NCBI RefSeq assembly: GCF_003854965.1
Contig: NZ_RQPI01000003.1
Location: forward strand, 124,001-188,000
Direction of reading: 5' to 3'
Length of the DNA: 64,000 nucleotides
Source: Paenibacillus rhizophilus
Lineage (GTDB): Bacteria; Bacillota; Bacilli; Paenibacillales; Paenibacillaceae
The stretch's first letter is position 1. Every line of letters starts with the position of its first letter. The position numbers and the translations under genes are program-made. The notes below the pieces were generated by a model. That model was given only the letters and a program-made list of their open reading frames with translations. It was not told where the DNA came from and ran no database searches. Of this stretch, positions 27,276-35,186 are shown in pieces.

Positions 27276-27307
27276 AGAGGCCCCGCACCAGTGCGGGGCC
27301 TCTTTTT
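27276..27307 (+). terminator. Strong rho-independent terminator after the SLH gene
   Basis: GAGGCCCCGCAC and GTGCGGGGCCTC form a nearly perfect 12-bp stem, followed by five T (27303-27307). An A run precedes it, so it can also stop the convergent minus-strand gene. Confidence 0.9.
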
Positions 27308-27336
27308 GTGCTTGCAGCAGTGGAACCGCGGCGCTT

Positions 27337-27549
27337 TCAAGCCGCCAATATAAACTTGTAGTTGATCATAAACACGATCAGGGCGGCGGATACGAGCGAG
27401 AAGGCGATGCAGCCCGCGCCCAGCGCCCTCCGCCGGTCTTTAATGAAGAATTTGAAACCAAGCGCGCAGACCAGAAGGGTGGTTGCGGCCAATACGACGG
27501 ACGAGCCGATCATGGCGAACCAGTACAAGATCTCAAACAATTGAGCCAT
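27337..27549 (-). CDS. Small two-span membrane protein, 70 aa
   Basis: MAQLFEILYWFAMIGSSVVL begins the first hydrophobic helix (about 6-36), a basic turn FFIKDRRR follows and a second helix runs from about 43 to 68. On the minus strand GAGGAGG stands 7 bases before the ATG, so translation is very likely although the function is unknown. It is convergent with the SLH gene, with the terminator between them. Confidence 0.65.
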   Translation of the reverse strand: MAQLFEILYWFAMIGSSVVLAATTLLVCALGFKFFIKDRRRALGAGCIAFSLVSAALIVFMINYKFILAA

Positions 27550-27950
27550 CGTAACGCCTCCTCTAGGGTAAACGAAGGAACGGTCTACTATAAATATAAG
27601 CGATACGGCACCGATCTGAAAAGCGGTTACATTTATTTGACCGCCATTCCCGTCCGCATTGCTGTTCACATTCTACTCCAGGACCGCATTTATCCTTGGT
27701 GGATATTGTCGCATTGTCTGAGGCGGCGACACGACAATTTCCCCCATGTTTTCGCTCCGGATGCCGCCGGCTCGGATGCTGTCGGATTTGTGCGGAATTT
27801 TTTTTCGGTCAACGGAACTCATGCGGGATATTAGCCGCGGCATAGCCGCCTCTTTTTACGCGAACGCCTTCCCTCACGGACAATCATACAAGAGAGCCGA
27901 GGGGCGTTTGAGTACAGTATAGCAAGCTTTTAGAAAGGAGAGAGGAGCAA
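27550..27950. other. Intergenic region between divergent genes
   Basis: It should carry promoters for the small membrane protein (minus) and the yheC-like gene (plus). A 97-codon frame at 27541-27834 overlaps the start of the minus gene and lacks a usable ribosome binding site, so I do not call it. An inverted repeat TGTCGC (27708-27713) / GCGACA (27726-27731) could be a small hairpin or operator. Confidence 0.4.
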
Positions 27951-28613
27951 ATGGCGGGAAGACAACTGGCCAGCAAATGGCGGAAGACCAAAGCTCTGCT
28001 CAGCGACGGAAGGGTTGCCGGATATATTCCGAGAACGATGCCCTACAGCCATTCCACGCTTCGTTCCATGCTGGGCCAATACGGAAATGTCGTGATCAAG
28101 CCGATTGTCGGCGGCGGGGGCTACGGCGTCATTAAGGTATTCCGTGACGGCAGGGGCTACGGCTTTACGTATATGGACAAAACACGGATATACCGGGACT
28201 TTGCAAGCATGACGGAAGGGCTGAAGAGAGTCAGGGTCAAGCGCGGCTATTTGATTCAGCAGGGCATATCGCTTGCGAGAATCGCCGGGCGTCCGATAGA
28301 TTACAGGGTTAAGGTAGTGAAGAACGGAGATCATTGGGAATTTCGCTCCATGGTTGGCCGTCTTGCCAGACCCGGACTGTTCGTGACCAATTTGTGCAAG
28401 GGAGGCACGATGCTGACCTGCCGGGAAGGATTGAAAAGATCACTTCCGCGGATCAAATTATCCGCAAAAAGAAGGGAGATGCGTAATCTCACCTTAATTT
28501 GTATTGAGGTGATGGAGCGCCATTTTCCGGGAATCGGTGAACTCGGGTTCGATTATGCCGTGGATCATTCTGGGAGAATTTGGATTCTGGAAGTAAACAC
28601 AAGACCGCAATGA
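27951..28613 (+). CDS. YheC/YheD-family spore-coat-associated ATP-grasp protein, short form
   Basis: 220 residues. The ATP-grasp pattern is seen in VVIKPIVGGGGYGVIKV (nucleotide-binding Lys and Gly loop), YLIQQGISLARIAGRPIDYRVKVV, GELGFDYAVD and the final WILEVNTRPQ, which holds the Mg2+-binding Asn. The family is linked to the spore coat in Bacillus and is enriched in Paenibacillus. The frame ends directly after RPQ, where related proteins usually add 10-40 residues, so the C-terminus may be shortened; all recognised ATP-grasp residues are still present. AAGGAGAGAGGAG precedes ATG 27951. Confidence 0.8.
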   Translation: MAGRQLASKWRKTKALLSDGRVAGYIPRTMPYSHSTLRSMLGQYGNVVIKPIVGGGGYGVIKVFRDGRGYGFTYMDKTRIYRDFASMTEGLKRVRVKRGYLIQQGISLARIAGRPIDYRVKVVKNGDHWEFRSMVGRLARPGLFVTNLCKGGTMLTCREGLKRSLPRIKLSAKRREMRNLTLICIEVMERHFPGIGELGFDYAVDHSGRIWILEVNTRPQ

Positions 28614-28799
28614 TAAACGGAATGAATTAGAAATGACGATAATATAGCCATAGGTTCAAAGGGGATTTTACGTTTTTGCGCCTGGGTATTATATCCTTAG
28701 TGCCGTTTTTAGTTCATTTAACAGGGGAAAAGAGACCGATTTTTGAAAATGGTTATAGCAAATGTGAAATTTTTTTATTATACTACCAAAGGCGAATCC

Positions 28800-28899
28800 T
28801 GTGTATAACTGTTATCCCCATTGTCCACCGTACTCTTACTGCACTAATCATCCTTACTCACACATTATGCACAGGATTTCCACAACAAGTTGTGGATAA
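28800..28899. promoter_or_regulatory. DnaA-box cluster upstream of sda
   Basis: Three exact TTATNCACA boxes: TGTGTATAA at 28800-28808 (minus), TTATGCACA at 28865-28873 (plus) and TGTGGATAA at 28891-28899 (minus). TTATCCCCA at 28812-28820 is one base off. The last box is part of the inverted repeat CCACAA-N4-TTGTGG (28880-28895). The cluster ends 10 bases before the -35 box of sda. In B. subtilis sda is directly activated by DnaA through such boxes, so the same link of replication state to sporulation is likely here. Confidence 0.8.
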
Positions 28900-28908
28900 T
28901 AAGAACAC

Positions 28909-28937
28909 TTGTTCGAAAAGTGATAGTTTGATATGAT
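28909..28937 (+). promoter_or_regulatory. sda promoter (sigma-A type)
   Basis: TTGTTC (28909-28914) and TATGAT (28932-28937) are separated by exactly 17 bases, about 38 bases before the sda start. It lies just downstream of the DnaA-box cluster. Confidence 0.7.
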
Positions 28938-28974
28938 AGAGAAGAACCAAAAAAAGGAAAGGTAGGTGAACGTT

Positions 28975-29118
28975 GTGGTTGAATTATCGGACGAGATGCT
29001 GTTGGACTCTTATCATAGAGCCATAGAACTTCAGTTGGAGCACGATTTTATCGCGCTGCTGCTCGTTGAAATTCTCAAACGGAACTTACACTCTCCACAA
29101 CATGCGGTACTCCATTAA
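28975..29118 (+). CDS. sda: Sporulation checkpoint inhibitor Sda
   Basis: 47 residues, helical-hairpin protein. LSDEMLLDSYHRAIELQLEHDF followed by the acidic/basic second helix VEILKRNL matches B. subtilis Sda (LSDELLIESY...LNRDFIELI). Sda binds the sporulation kinases, blocks autophosphorylation and transfer to Spo0F, and so delays sporulation while replication is active or stalled. Start GTG 28975 follows AAAGGTAGGTG. It is monocistronic: own promoter, DnaA boxes upstream and a hairpin downstream. The gene is short and easily missed. Confidence 0.88.
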   Translation: MVELSDEMLLDSYHRAIELQLEHDFIALLLVEILKRNLHSPQHAVLH

Positions 29119-29179
29119 TAGACTTCTGGATTATCCATGAAGCACTGCATAAAACTATACCGCTACTAGAAATCAAATA

Positions 29180-29230
29180 GGGTATCCTTGCGAGCTGTGA
29201 TTTACCTCAACCCGTCAGGATACCCTTTTT
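29180..29230 (+). terminator. Terminator after sda
   Basis: GGGTATCCT (29180-29188) and AGGATACCC (29217-29225) form a 9-bp stem with a 28-base loop, followed by TTTTT (29226-29230). Confidence 0.65.
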
Positions 29231-29324
29231 ATATCAAATAACCCCCAAAGTGCAGCTTTGGCTAAAGAAGCCTACTCAGGTGTTTGGCGGGGACTCCGAA
29301 GACCATTGTATGAACGACCGGCGG

Positions 29325-30326
29325 TTACAGCTTCAGATTGCTGCTGTGGCCCGGAGACAGCTTCGCTTCGGGATCGATGTAGACCTTCGCATTGTTCACG
29401 GCGGTCGGCGCCTCACCGAATCCGACGGCGATCAGCTTCAGCTTGCCGGGATAAGTGGTAATATCGCCGGCGGCAAAAAGGCCCGGGATATTCGTCTCCA
29501 TCCGGGAGTCGACGACAATGGAGCTGCCTTCGATGTTGATGCCCCATTCGGTGATCGGACCGAGTGAGGAAACGAAGCCGAAGTTGATAATGACGCTGTC
29601 CACTTCAATGTCTTGGGTTTCCTTGGTCTTGACATTGGAAAGAGTCACTTTTTCAATAAACCCTTCGCCGTGCAGTGTGGAAATCTCGGTAGGCGTGATA
29701 ACCTTGACTTTGGAATTCATCAGGTTCTCTACGCTGTGCTCGTGAGCGCGGAACTTGTCGCGGCGGTGGATCAGAGTGACCTCGGCGGCGATCGGTTCGA
29801 GCATCAATGCCCAGTCGACCGCGGAGTCGCCGCCGCCGCTGATCAGTACTTTTTTATCTTTAAAAGCATTCAAATCGCTTACAAAATAGTGCAAATTCGC
29901 TTTTTCGAAGCGTCCGGCTTCGGGAAGCTCCAGACGGCGGGGTTCAAAGGCGCCGACGCCTGCCGTGATAATAACGGCCTTGGAATGATATTCCGCTTTG
30001 TCGGTAGTCACGACAAAATGGCGTTCCTCCCGTTTTTCCACGGAAAGGACCTTCTCCTCCAGACGGATATCGCTCTGGAACAGGCTCATTTGCCGGGAAA
30101 GATTGTCTACCAGCTCTTGGGCTGTGATTTTTGGGAATCCCGCTACGTCGTAAATGTATTTTTCGGGATAGAGAGCGGCAAGCTGCCCGCCCAATTGGGG
30201 CATACTCTCGATAAGGGTTACGGATGCCTGACGCATCCCGCCGTAGAACGCGGCAAACATACCTGCCGGGCCGCCGCCTATGATCAGCAGGTCGCTAATA
30301 GGAGAATCGGATTGCTGGGAAGTCAC
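29325..30326 (-). CDS. yumC: Ferredoxin--NADP+ reductase, thioredoxin-reductase-like (YumC type)
   Basis: 333 residues. [19 protein letters not shown] (FAD-binding GxGxxG, about 17-22), [14 protein letters not shown] (NADP-binding) and [31 protein letters not shown] (second FAD contact) define the family. There is no CxxC pair, so it is a ferredoxin/flavodoxin reductase rather than a thioredoxin reductase. It transfers electrons between NADPH and ferredoxin in the cytosol. It is divergent from the NDH-2 gene, the same pairing as yumB/yumC in B. subtilis, which supports the assignment. Confidence 0.9.
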   Translation of the reverse strand: MTSQQSDSPISDLLIIGGGPAGMFAAFYGGMRQASVTLIESMPQLGGQLAALYPEKYIYDVAGFPKITAQELVDNLSRQMSLFQSDIRLEEKVLSVEKREERHFVVTTDKAEYHSKAVIITAGVGAFEPRRLELPEAGRFEKANLHYFVSDLNAFKDKKVLISGGGDSAVDWALMLEPIAAEVTLIHRRDKFRAHEHSVENLMNSKVKVITPTEISTLHGEGFIEKVTLSNVKTKETQDIEVDSVIINFGFVSSLGPITEWGINIEGSSIVVDSRMETNIPGLFAAGDITTYPGKLKLIAVGFGEAPTAVNNAKVYIDPEAKLSPGHSSNLKL

Positions 30327-30523
30327 AGGATTTTACACCTCCAAGTTGATATATTCAAAATGCCATACTACCCATTATAAACATAGTTGGGACCTCCCTG
30401 CAAAGGGCATCTTTACAGAATTAACTGGAGTTTCCGCCAATTGTTGTGATCGAATTCTATTTGCTTAATAATAAAGTAAGGTTTACAATGTATATGATTA
30501 TTTTCAAATTCCCTTAAGTTTTA

Positions 30524-30554
30524 TTGGAATTTATTCCAACTTTATGTGTATAAT
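30524..30554. promoter_or_regulatory. Palindrome and -10 box in the yumC-yumB intergenic region
   Basis: TTGGAAT-TT-ATTCCAA (30524-30539) is a perfect 16-bp palindrome 10 bases before TATAAT (30549-30554), the probable -10 box of the yumB-like gene. A regulator bound there would cover the -35 region. It does not match Fur, PerR or Zur boxes as I know them. Confidence 0.45.
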
Positions 30555-30618
30555 TTCACAATAATCTTAAAAATGAACAGAGATTAAATCAGATTCGCCT
30601 GTTGGAAGGAGCCGGAAA

Positions 30619-31812
30619 ATGAACAGTATTCCCAAAATCGTAATTCTAGGTGCGGGATACGGAGGTATTTTAACCGCACAGCGTTTGCAAAAGGCATTGA
30701 ACTACAACGAGGCGGATGTCACCCTTGTTAATCGCCACGAGTACCATTACTTTACTACCCATCTTCATATGCCTGCAGCCGGAACGGACAGCATAGAGCA
30801 TTCGCGCGTTTCCATTTCCAAGCTGATCGACGAGTTCAAGATCGATCTTGTGAAGTCGTCGGTGCAGGAAATCCGCACCCAGCAGAAAAAGGTTATTCTG
30901 GAGGATGGCACTCTGTCCTACGACTACCTTGTTATCGCGCTCGGCGGCGAGCCGGAGACGTTCGGCATTCCGGGACTGGACAAGTACGCCATGACGATCC
31001 GCAGCATCAACTCTGTCCGGCTCATCCGCGAGCATATCGAATACCAGTTTGCCAAATATAAGAACGAGAACAATCCGCAGGAGCATATCAATTTCGTTGT
31101 CGGCGGCGCGGGCTTTAGCGGCATCGAATTTGTGGCCGAGCTGGCGGACCGGATTCCGGGACTCTGCAAGGAATACGATGTCGATCCGAGCCTGGTCAAC
31201 ATCTACAACGTGGAAGCCGCTCCAACGGCGCTGCCGGGCTTCGCGCCGGAGCTTGTGGAGCATGCCATGAAAGTGCTGACGAAGAAAGGCGTAACCTTCA
31301 AGATCGGCGTAGCGATCAAGGAATGCATGCCGGGCAGCGTCCTGCTTGCGACGGGCGAGGAAATCAAGGCATCAACGATCGTCTGGACGGGCGGCATTCG
31401 CGGCAACCATCTGATCGAGGCGGCGGGCTTTGAGGCCATGCGCGGGCGTGTAAAAGTGGACGAATACCTGCGTGCTCCGGGGCATGAGAACATCTTCATC
31501 ATCGGCGACGGCTCGCTGATGATTGCGCCGGAAGGACGCCCTTATCCTCCGACGGCGCAAATCGCCATGCAGCAGGGCGAGTGCTGCGCCCATAATCTGG
31601 TCGCTGCGATCCGGGGGCAGCAGCCGAAGAAATTCGTATTCAGCAATAAAGGAACGGTAGCTTCGCTTGGCAAAGGCGAGGGAATCGCCGTAGTTGGCGA
31701 CAAGAAATATAAAGGCTTTGTGGCGGCCCAGCTGAAAAAAGTCGTGGATATGCGCTACCTCTTTATTATCGGGGGGATTCCGCTGGTGCTGAAGAAAGGG
31801 AGATTCCTGTAA
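30619..31812 (+). CDS. yumB: Type II NADH dehydrogenase-like FAD oxidoreductase (YumB type)
   Basis: 397 residues. VILGAGYGGILTAQRL is the FAD-binding motif (GAGYGG at 11-16), NFVVGGAGFSGIEFVAEL the NADH-binding motif and NIFIIGDGSLMI plus PPTAQIAMQQG the C-terminal FAD contact, as in NDH-2. The C-terminal helix that binds the membrane is short (DMRYLFIIGGIPLVLKKGRFL). It should pass electrons from NADH to menaquinone without pumping protons. AAGGAG lies before ATG 30619. The small gene at 31814 follows after a single base. Confidence 0.9.
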   Translation: MNSIPKIVILGAGYGGILTAQRLQKALNYNEADVTLVNRHEYHYFTTHLHMPAAGTDSIEHSRVSISKLIDEFKIDLVKSSVQEIRTQQKKVILEDGTLSYDYLVIALGGEPETFGIPGLDKYAMTIRSINSVRLIREHIEYQFAKYKNENNPQEHINFVVGGAGFSGIEFVAELADRIPGLCKEYDVDPSLVNIYNVEAAPTALPGFAPELVEHAMKVLTKKGVTFKIGVAIKECMPGSVLLATGEEIKASTIVWTGGIRGNHLIEAAGFEAMRGRVKVDEYLRAPGHENIFIIGDGSLMIAPEGRPYPPTAQIAMQQGECCAHNLVAAIRGQQPKKFVFSNKGTVASLGKGEGIAVVGDKKYKGFVAAQLKKVVDMRYLFIIGGIPLVLKKGRFL

Positions 31813-31813
31813 A

Positions 31814-32077
31814 ATGCGTCACTGCAGCGTACAAGTGCGGGGGCTGTTGACCCGGGATGAGCTTGACCGTTACAATGGCCTGATCGAGGCCGGCTCCTAT
31901 CTGGAGGGTCAAGGAAGACATGATCTGGCCTATACGATCCAGAAAGAAATTGACCTGCTCATTTTGCCCGCGATTGAGCGGCTGAAGGAGAAGAGCCGGA
32001 CCCGGGACCGGGAGACCGCGGATTATTTGAAGAGCTTGCAGGACAGCGGAGACGATGAAGAGTCTTCGGAAGCATAA
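31814..32077 (+). CDS. Hypothetical protein, 87 aa, cotranscribed with yumB-like gene
   Basis: ATG 31814 is one base after the stop of the NADH dehydrogenase, so the two are cotranscribed and coupled. The protein is helical and charged (LTRDELDRYNGLIEAGSYLEGQ, then IQKEIDLLILPAIERLKEK) with an acidic tail. I do not recognise a named family. Its constant neighbour suggests a link to respiratory or redox function, but nothing in the sequence proves it. Confidence 0.7.
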   Translation: MRHCSVQVRGLLTRDELDRYNGLIEAGSYLEGQGRHDLAYTIQKEIDLLILPAIERLKEKSRTRDRETADYLKSLQDSGDDEESSEA

Positions 32078-32086
32078 TGAAACGGC

Positions 32087-32130
32087 AAAGGGTGTGCCCC
32101 GGCGTTATAACGCTGTGGAGCACACCCTTT
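32087..32130. terminator. Bidirectional terminator between yumB operon and hemQ
   Basis: AAAGGGTGTGC (32087-32097) pairs with GCACACCCTTT (32120-32130), with a smaller AGCGTTATAACGCT-like element in the loop. Runs of A and T on both sides let it work for the plus-strand operon and for hemQ. Confidence 0.8.
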
Positions 32131-32139
32131 TCTCGTATT

Positions 32140-32892
32140 CTATACCTTAAGCATCTCTTCAAAGGATTCAAAAGTCAGCAGATTGCCGACATAGAACGAT
32201 CCAAATTCCCCGTAGCGGGCGCTGACTTCGTCAAACCGCATCTCGTAGACGAGCTTCTTGAACTGCAGCGCGTCCTCCGCGAACAGTGTTACGCCCCATT
32301 CCCAATCGTCGAAGCCGACGGAGCCGGTAATGATCTGTTTCACCTTGCCGGCGTAGCCGCGGCCGATCAGCCCGTGGGAATACATCAGCTCCTTGCGCTT
32401 GGCCATATCGAGCATGTACCAGTTGTCGGCCAGCTCGCGCTTTTTGTTCATCGGATAGAAACAGATATGCCGGGATTGCGGCAGGATCGGCTTCAGGCGG
32501 GCTGCTATATGCGGATTCTGCATCGGGTCTTCTCCGCTCTCTCCGCTCGGGTTATAATTGCTAAGCTCCACAATACTGACATAGGAGTAAGCTTTGGTTG
32601 TAAAGGGGGCAAAGGCGGTCTTGTTGAAGGCGACCTCAAGCTTGTTCAGCTCTTCCAGGCTTTCGCGCAGAAAGATCATCACAAAATCGGCTTTCTGGCC
32701 GACGATCGAATACCAGGCGGAACTGCCCAGCTTCGCCTCTTCGACACCGGACCATTCCTCTATAAAAGCATTTAGTTCATCCAGAGCCACAGCGCGTTCC
32801 TCATCATCGGCCGCCGTCCAGGCGGTCCAATCCAGAGAGCGGAAGTCATGTAGAGCATACCATCCTTCCAGCGTCAAAGCGGCTTCACTCAT
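32140..32892 (-). CDS. hemQ: Coproheme decarboxylase HemQ
   Basis: 250 residues, chlorite-dismutase fold. [10 protein letters not shown] carries the catalytic Tyr of Gram-positive HemQ, and [36 protein letters not shown] holds the proximal His ligand and the usual C-terminal sheet. It converts coproheme III to heme b with peroxide, the last step of the coproporphyrin-dependent heme pathway. Start ATG at 32892 is chosen because GAGGAGTG precedes it on the minus strand; an in-frame ATG five codons upstream overlaps this site. It stands alone between two terminators. Confidence 0.92.
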   Translation of the reverse strand: MSEAALTLEGWYALHDFRSLDWTAWTAADDEERAVALDELNAFIEEWSGVEEAKLGSSAWYSIVGQKADFVMIFLRESLEELNKLEVAFNKTAFAPFTTKAYSYVSIVELSNYNPSGESGEDPMQNPHIAARLKPILPQSRHICFYPMNKKRELADNWYMLDMAKRKELMYSHGLIGRGYAGKVKQIITGSVGFDDWEWGVTLFAEDALQFKKLVYEMRFDEVSARYGEFGSFYVGNLLTFESFEEMLKV

Positions 32893-33069
32893 GTGATCAC
32901 TCCTCATATGGTTGTCCTTCTAAGCATTGTAGCGCAAGCGTGCAGTGAAGAGCAAACGGGGCTTTGATCCGCTCAGGAAATTCGTTGCTTCGTCCCCTTT
33001 TTTCTAGTAAACTGACTACGGGTTGATGCTTTATGCGCGTTTCTTTATAGAGAGAGGGGAAGGGTAACG

Positions 33070-33366
33070 ATGGGATTTATTCCTGTGTTTGTGCTCACCG
33101 TTCTGTTCTTTGTGATGATGTTTGGCATCGGCTTTATCCTCAATATGTTAATGAAGACCACTTGGTTTCCGGCTTATTTGTTTGTTCTCGTCATTTTGCC
33201 GGTAGTGGTGTATTCCATTTGGGACCGGTCTTCCATGACGCTATGGGAGCATTTGTCTTCTTTTCACCTGGTGGACTATTTAACCGGCATTGCCGGTCTG
33301 GCCGGAGCGGTGCTCAGCGGCTGGACGATCCGGCGCCTGCGGCTCGGCGGCTATAAAATGTTCTGA
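33070..33366 (+). CDS. yuiB: YuiB-family membrane protein
   Basis: 98 residues with three hydrophobic segments (about 3-25, 34-50 and 70-88). FVMMFGIGFILNMLMKTTWFPA matches the B. subtilis YuiB start. In B. subtilis yuiB is also close to yumB and yumC, which agrees with this neighbourhood. Function unknown. The start follows AGAGAGGGGAAGG. Confidence 0.7.
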   Translation: MGFIPVFVLTVLFFVMMFGIGFILNMLMKTTWFPAYLFVLVILPVVVYSIWDRSSMTLWEHLSSFHLVDYLTGIAGLAGAVLSGWTIRRLRLGGYKMF

Positions 33367-33391
33367 CGAAAAAGGCTACAAGAGAAAGTGC

Positions 33392-33436
33392 AGCGGCTGC
33401 TTCCCCTGACTTTTACGGGAGCGGCCGTTTTATTTT
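33392..33436 (+). terminator. Terminator after yuiB-like gene
   Basis: An imperfect stem of CGGCTGCTTCCC with GGGAGCGGCCG, loop of about 11 bases, followed by TTTTATTTT. Confidence 0.6.
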
Positions 33437-33542
33437 CTTGTTTTCATCATATTTTCTAAAAAATCCGCATAGGACAGGATAAGGCGGACCGGATGCGAGC
33501 GAGCGGGAGAAAGCGCCTGATTTGGCCTTTTTTCCACATTTA

Positions 33543-33571
33543 TTGACAGTCGATTTATGATAGAATAGAAC
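33543..33571 (+). promoter_or_regulatory. Probable promoter of dnaB-dnaI
   Basis: A consensus TTGACA at 33543-33548 is followed 17 bases later by TAGAAC (33566-33571), a weak -10 box. The 17-bp tandem repeat begins exactly here. Confidence 0.5.
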
Positions 33572-33615
33572 TCTACTTTGAATAGAAATCTACTTCGAAT
33601 AGAAATCGTATAAGA
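33565..33615. repeat. Three tandem copies of a 17-bp unit at the dnaB promoter
   Basis: Units start at 33565, 33582 and 33599, each beginning ATAGAA; the first two differ at two positions (ATAGAA-C/A-TCTACTT-T/C-GA), the third diverges after ATAGAAATC. The array lies between the -10 box and the dnaB ribosome binding site, so it would be in the 5' leader or form a multi-site operator. Confidence 0.6.
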
Positions 33616-33640
33616 ATTCGTGAATTGGAGGTATCCGAAG

Positions 33641-35161
33641 ATGCATATCAGTCATTTACATCATTTCACCGAACATCATCGGTACTGCGTTTCCCGCGAA
33701 TTCGGTCTCAGTCCTGTCGACGAACGTATGCTGAGTTCTATCTACCAGCCTATGGTCGGCGCTTTTGCCATAAGTTTGTACCGTCTGCTTTTTTCACATG
33801 TTCCCGCGGAAGGTATCGGCTATTCGGCCGCTGAACCGCAGCGCCGCCTGTTTCTGACGCTCGGCATTGAACCGAACGAGAAGGGCCGCAGAACGATGAT
33901 TGAACAGGCTTCCAAGCTGGAAGCGGTTGGTCTGCTTCAGACCAGCCGGGTCTTCATACCGGAATCCGAAGATTATATGTACGAGTACGAGCTGCTGCCG
34001 CCGCTGTCTCCGTCCGATTTTTTCGCCACCCAGCACTTAACGCTGCTGCTCCGCGACAAGGTCGGCAAATTCGCCGTATTGTCCCTGAGAGAGCAGTTTT
34101 GGAGCAGGGAGCCGGAGGATTGGAGCCGGGGAGCCGTAGGCAAGGAAAACATATCGCGGCCGTTTTATGATATTTTCGAATTGAACACGCATGTCATCGA
34201 TTACGAGTTAGAGCAGGCTCTGACCGAGGTTGCCGCCGTCCGGCAGCCTGTGCGGGATGGAGAAGGCAAGCTGGCCATCGGCTACAGCGACATTATTTTG
34301 CGGTTTCCGCGGGAGTCGGCCAACCGGGCGCATGTCGAGAAGCTGCGTTTCGATTTTGAACAGATGGGCGTCATCAACTATGTGGCTCACAAATATAAGC
34401 TGAGCGCGCAGGATATGTGCCGGCTGCTTGACGAGGATGGTATTTTTACGCCGGACGGAGAGGTTATGCTAGACGAGCTTCAGCACAGGGCAAGCCAGCA
34501 TTTCCGGCAAAATATGAAGCGGCATGAGCAGCGTGAGGCTGCCGCCGCCAAGGTCGTGTCGATCAGAGCGGCCGAGCAGGGCGAGGAACCGATCGTCCCC
34601 GAAGAGCAGCCGGTTGAGATGGAATATTATGTGGAGGTTCCCCCGCAGTTCCTTTCCAAATGCGATATTCACCAATATAATATGATGCTGCGCAACGAGC
34701 CGTATACCCGTCTGCTTCAGACTTTTTTCCCGGGCGCGGTGCCGGGCCAGCTGATGGATATTTTCGAGAAGATCGATTTGAATTACAAGCTTCCGGGCGA
34801 AGTCATCAACATTCTCATTCACTATCTGATGGCCATGGTTGCTTCAGGAGGAGAGCAGCGGATCAATCGCAATTTTGTGGAAGCCATTGCCTCCAATATG
34901 CTGGTCAAACAGGTCAACAGCTATGAGAAGGCGGTACGCTACATACGCGATCAATCCAAGGTAAAAGGAAAAGCAGCCTCCGGCTCGCCGGGAACGCGCC
35001 CGCGTTCCTATGCCAAAGGCGGAGGCCGGTCCGGCAAGCCCGAAATCCAGATTGCTGTGGATGACGGTCAGTCTGCGGCGGTGTCGGAGGAAGAATTCGC
35101 AGCTATGATGCAGATGGCGGCGAATATCAAGGCCAGCAAGAAAAAAGGAGCGGCGGAATAG
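33641..35161 (+). CDS. dnaB: Replication initiation and membrane attachment protein DnaB
   Basis: 506 residues. The winged-helix N-domain (LSPVDERMLSSIYQPMVGAFAISLYRLL), the middle DDBH1-type region and a C-terminal domain with LPGEVINILIHYLM and KQVNSYEKAVRYIRDQ match Bacillus DnaB, not the E. coli helicase of that name. Together with DnaD and DnaI it loads the replicative helicase. ATG 33641 follows GGAGG; the upstream in-frame GTG 33620 contains this site. dnaI follows 25 bases downstream, the standard order. The last 60 residues are low-complexity and basic. Confidence 0.9.
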   Translation: MHISHLHHFTEHHRYCVSREFGLSPVDERMLSSIYQPMVGAFAISLYRLLFSHVPAEGIGYSAAEPQRRLFLTLGIEPNEKGRRTMIEQASKLEAVGLLQTSRVFIPESEDYMYEYELLPPLSPSDFFATQHLTLLLRDKVGKFAVLSLREQFWSREPEDWSRGAVGKENISRPFYDIFELNTHVIDYELEQALTEVAAVRQPVRDGEGKLAIGYSDIILRFPRESANRAHVEKLRFDFEQMGVINYVAHKYKLSAQDMCRLLDEDGIFTPDGEVMLDELQHRASQHFRQNMKRHEQREAAAAKVVSIRAAEQGEEPIVPEEQPVEMEYYVEVPPQFLSKCDIHQYNMMLRNEPYTRLLQTFFPGAVPGQLMDIFEKIDLNYKLPGEVINILIHYLMAMVASGGEQRINRNFVEAIASNMLVKQVNSYEKAVRYIRDQSKVKGKAASGSPGTRPRSYAKGGGRSGKPEIQIAVDDGQSAAVSEEEFAAMMQMAANIKASKKKGAAE

Positions 35162-35186
35162 CCGTAAGAAAAGTGAGGTGTTATGG

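Noticed and set aside
27541..27834. 97-codon plus-strand frame
   Set aside because: It overlaps the start and ribosome binding site of the minus-strand membrane protein and has no site of its own.
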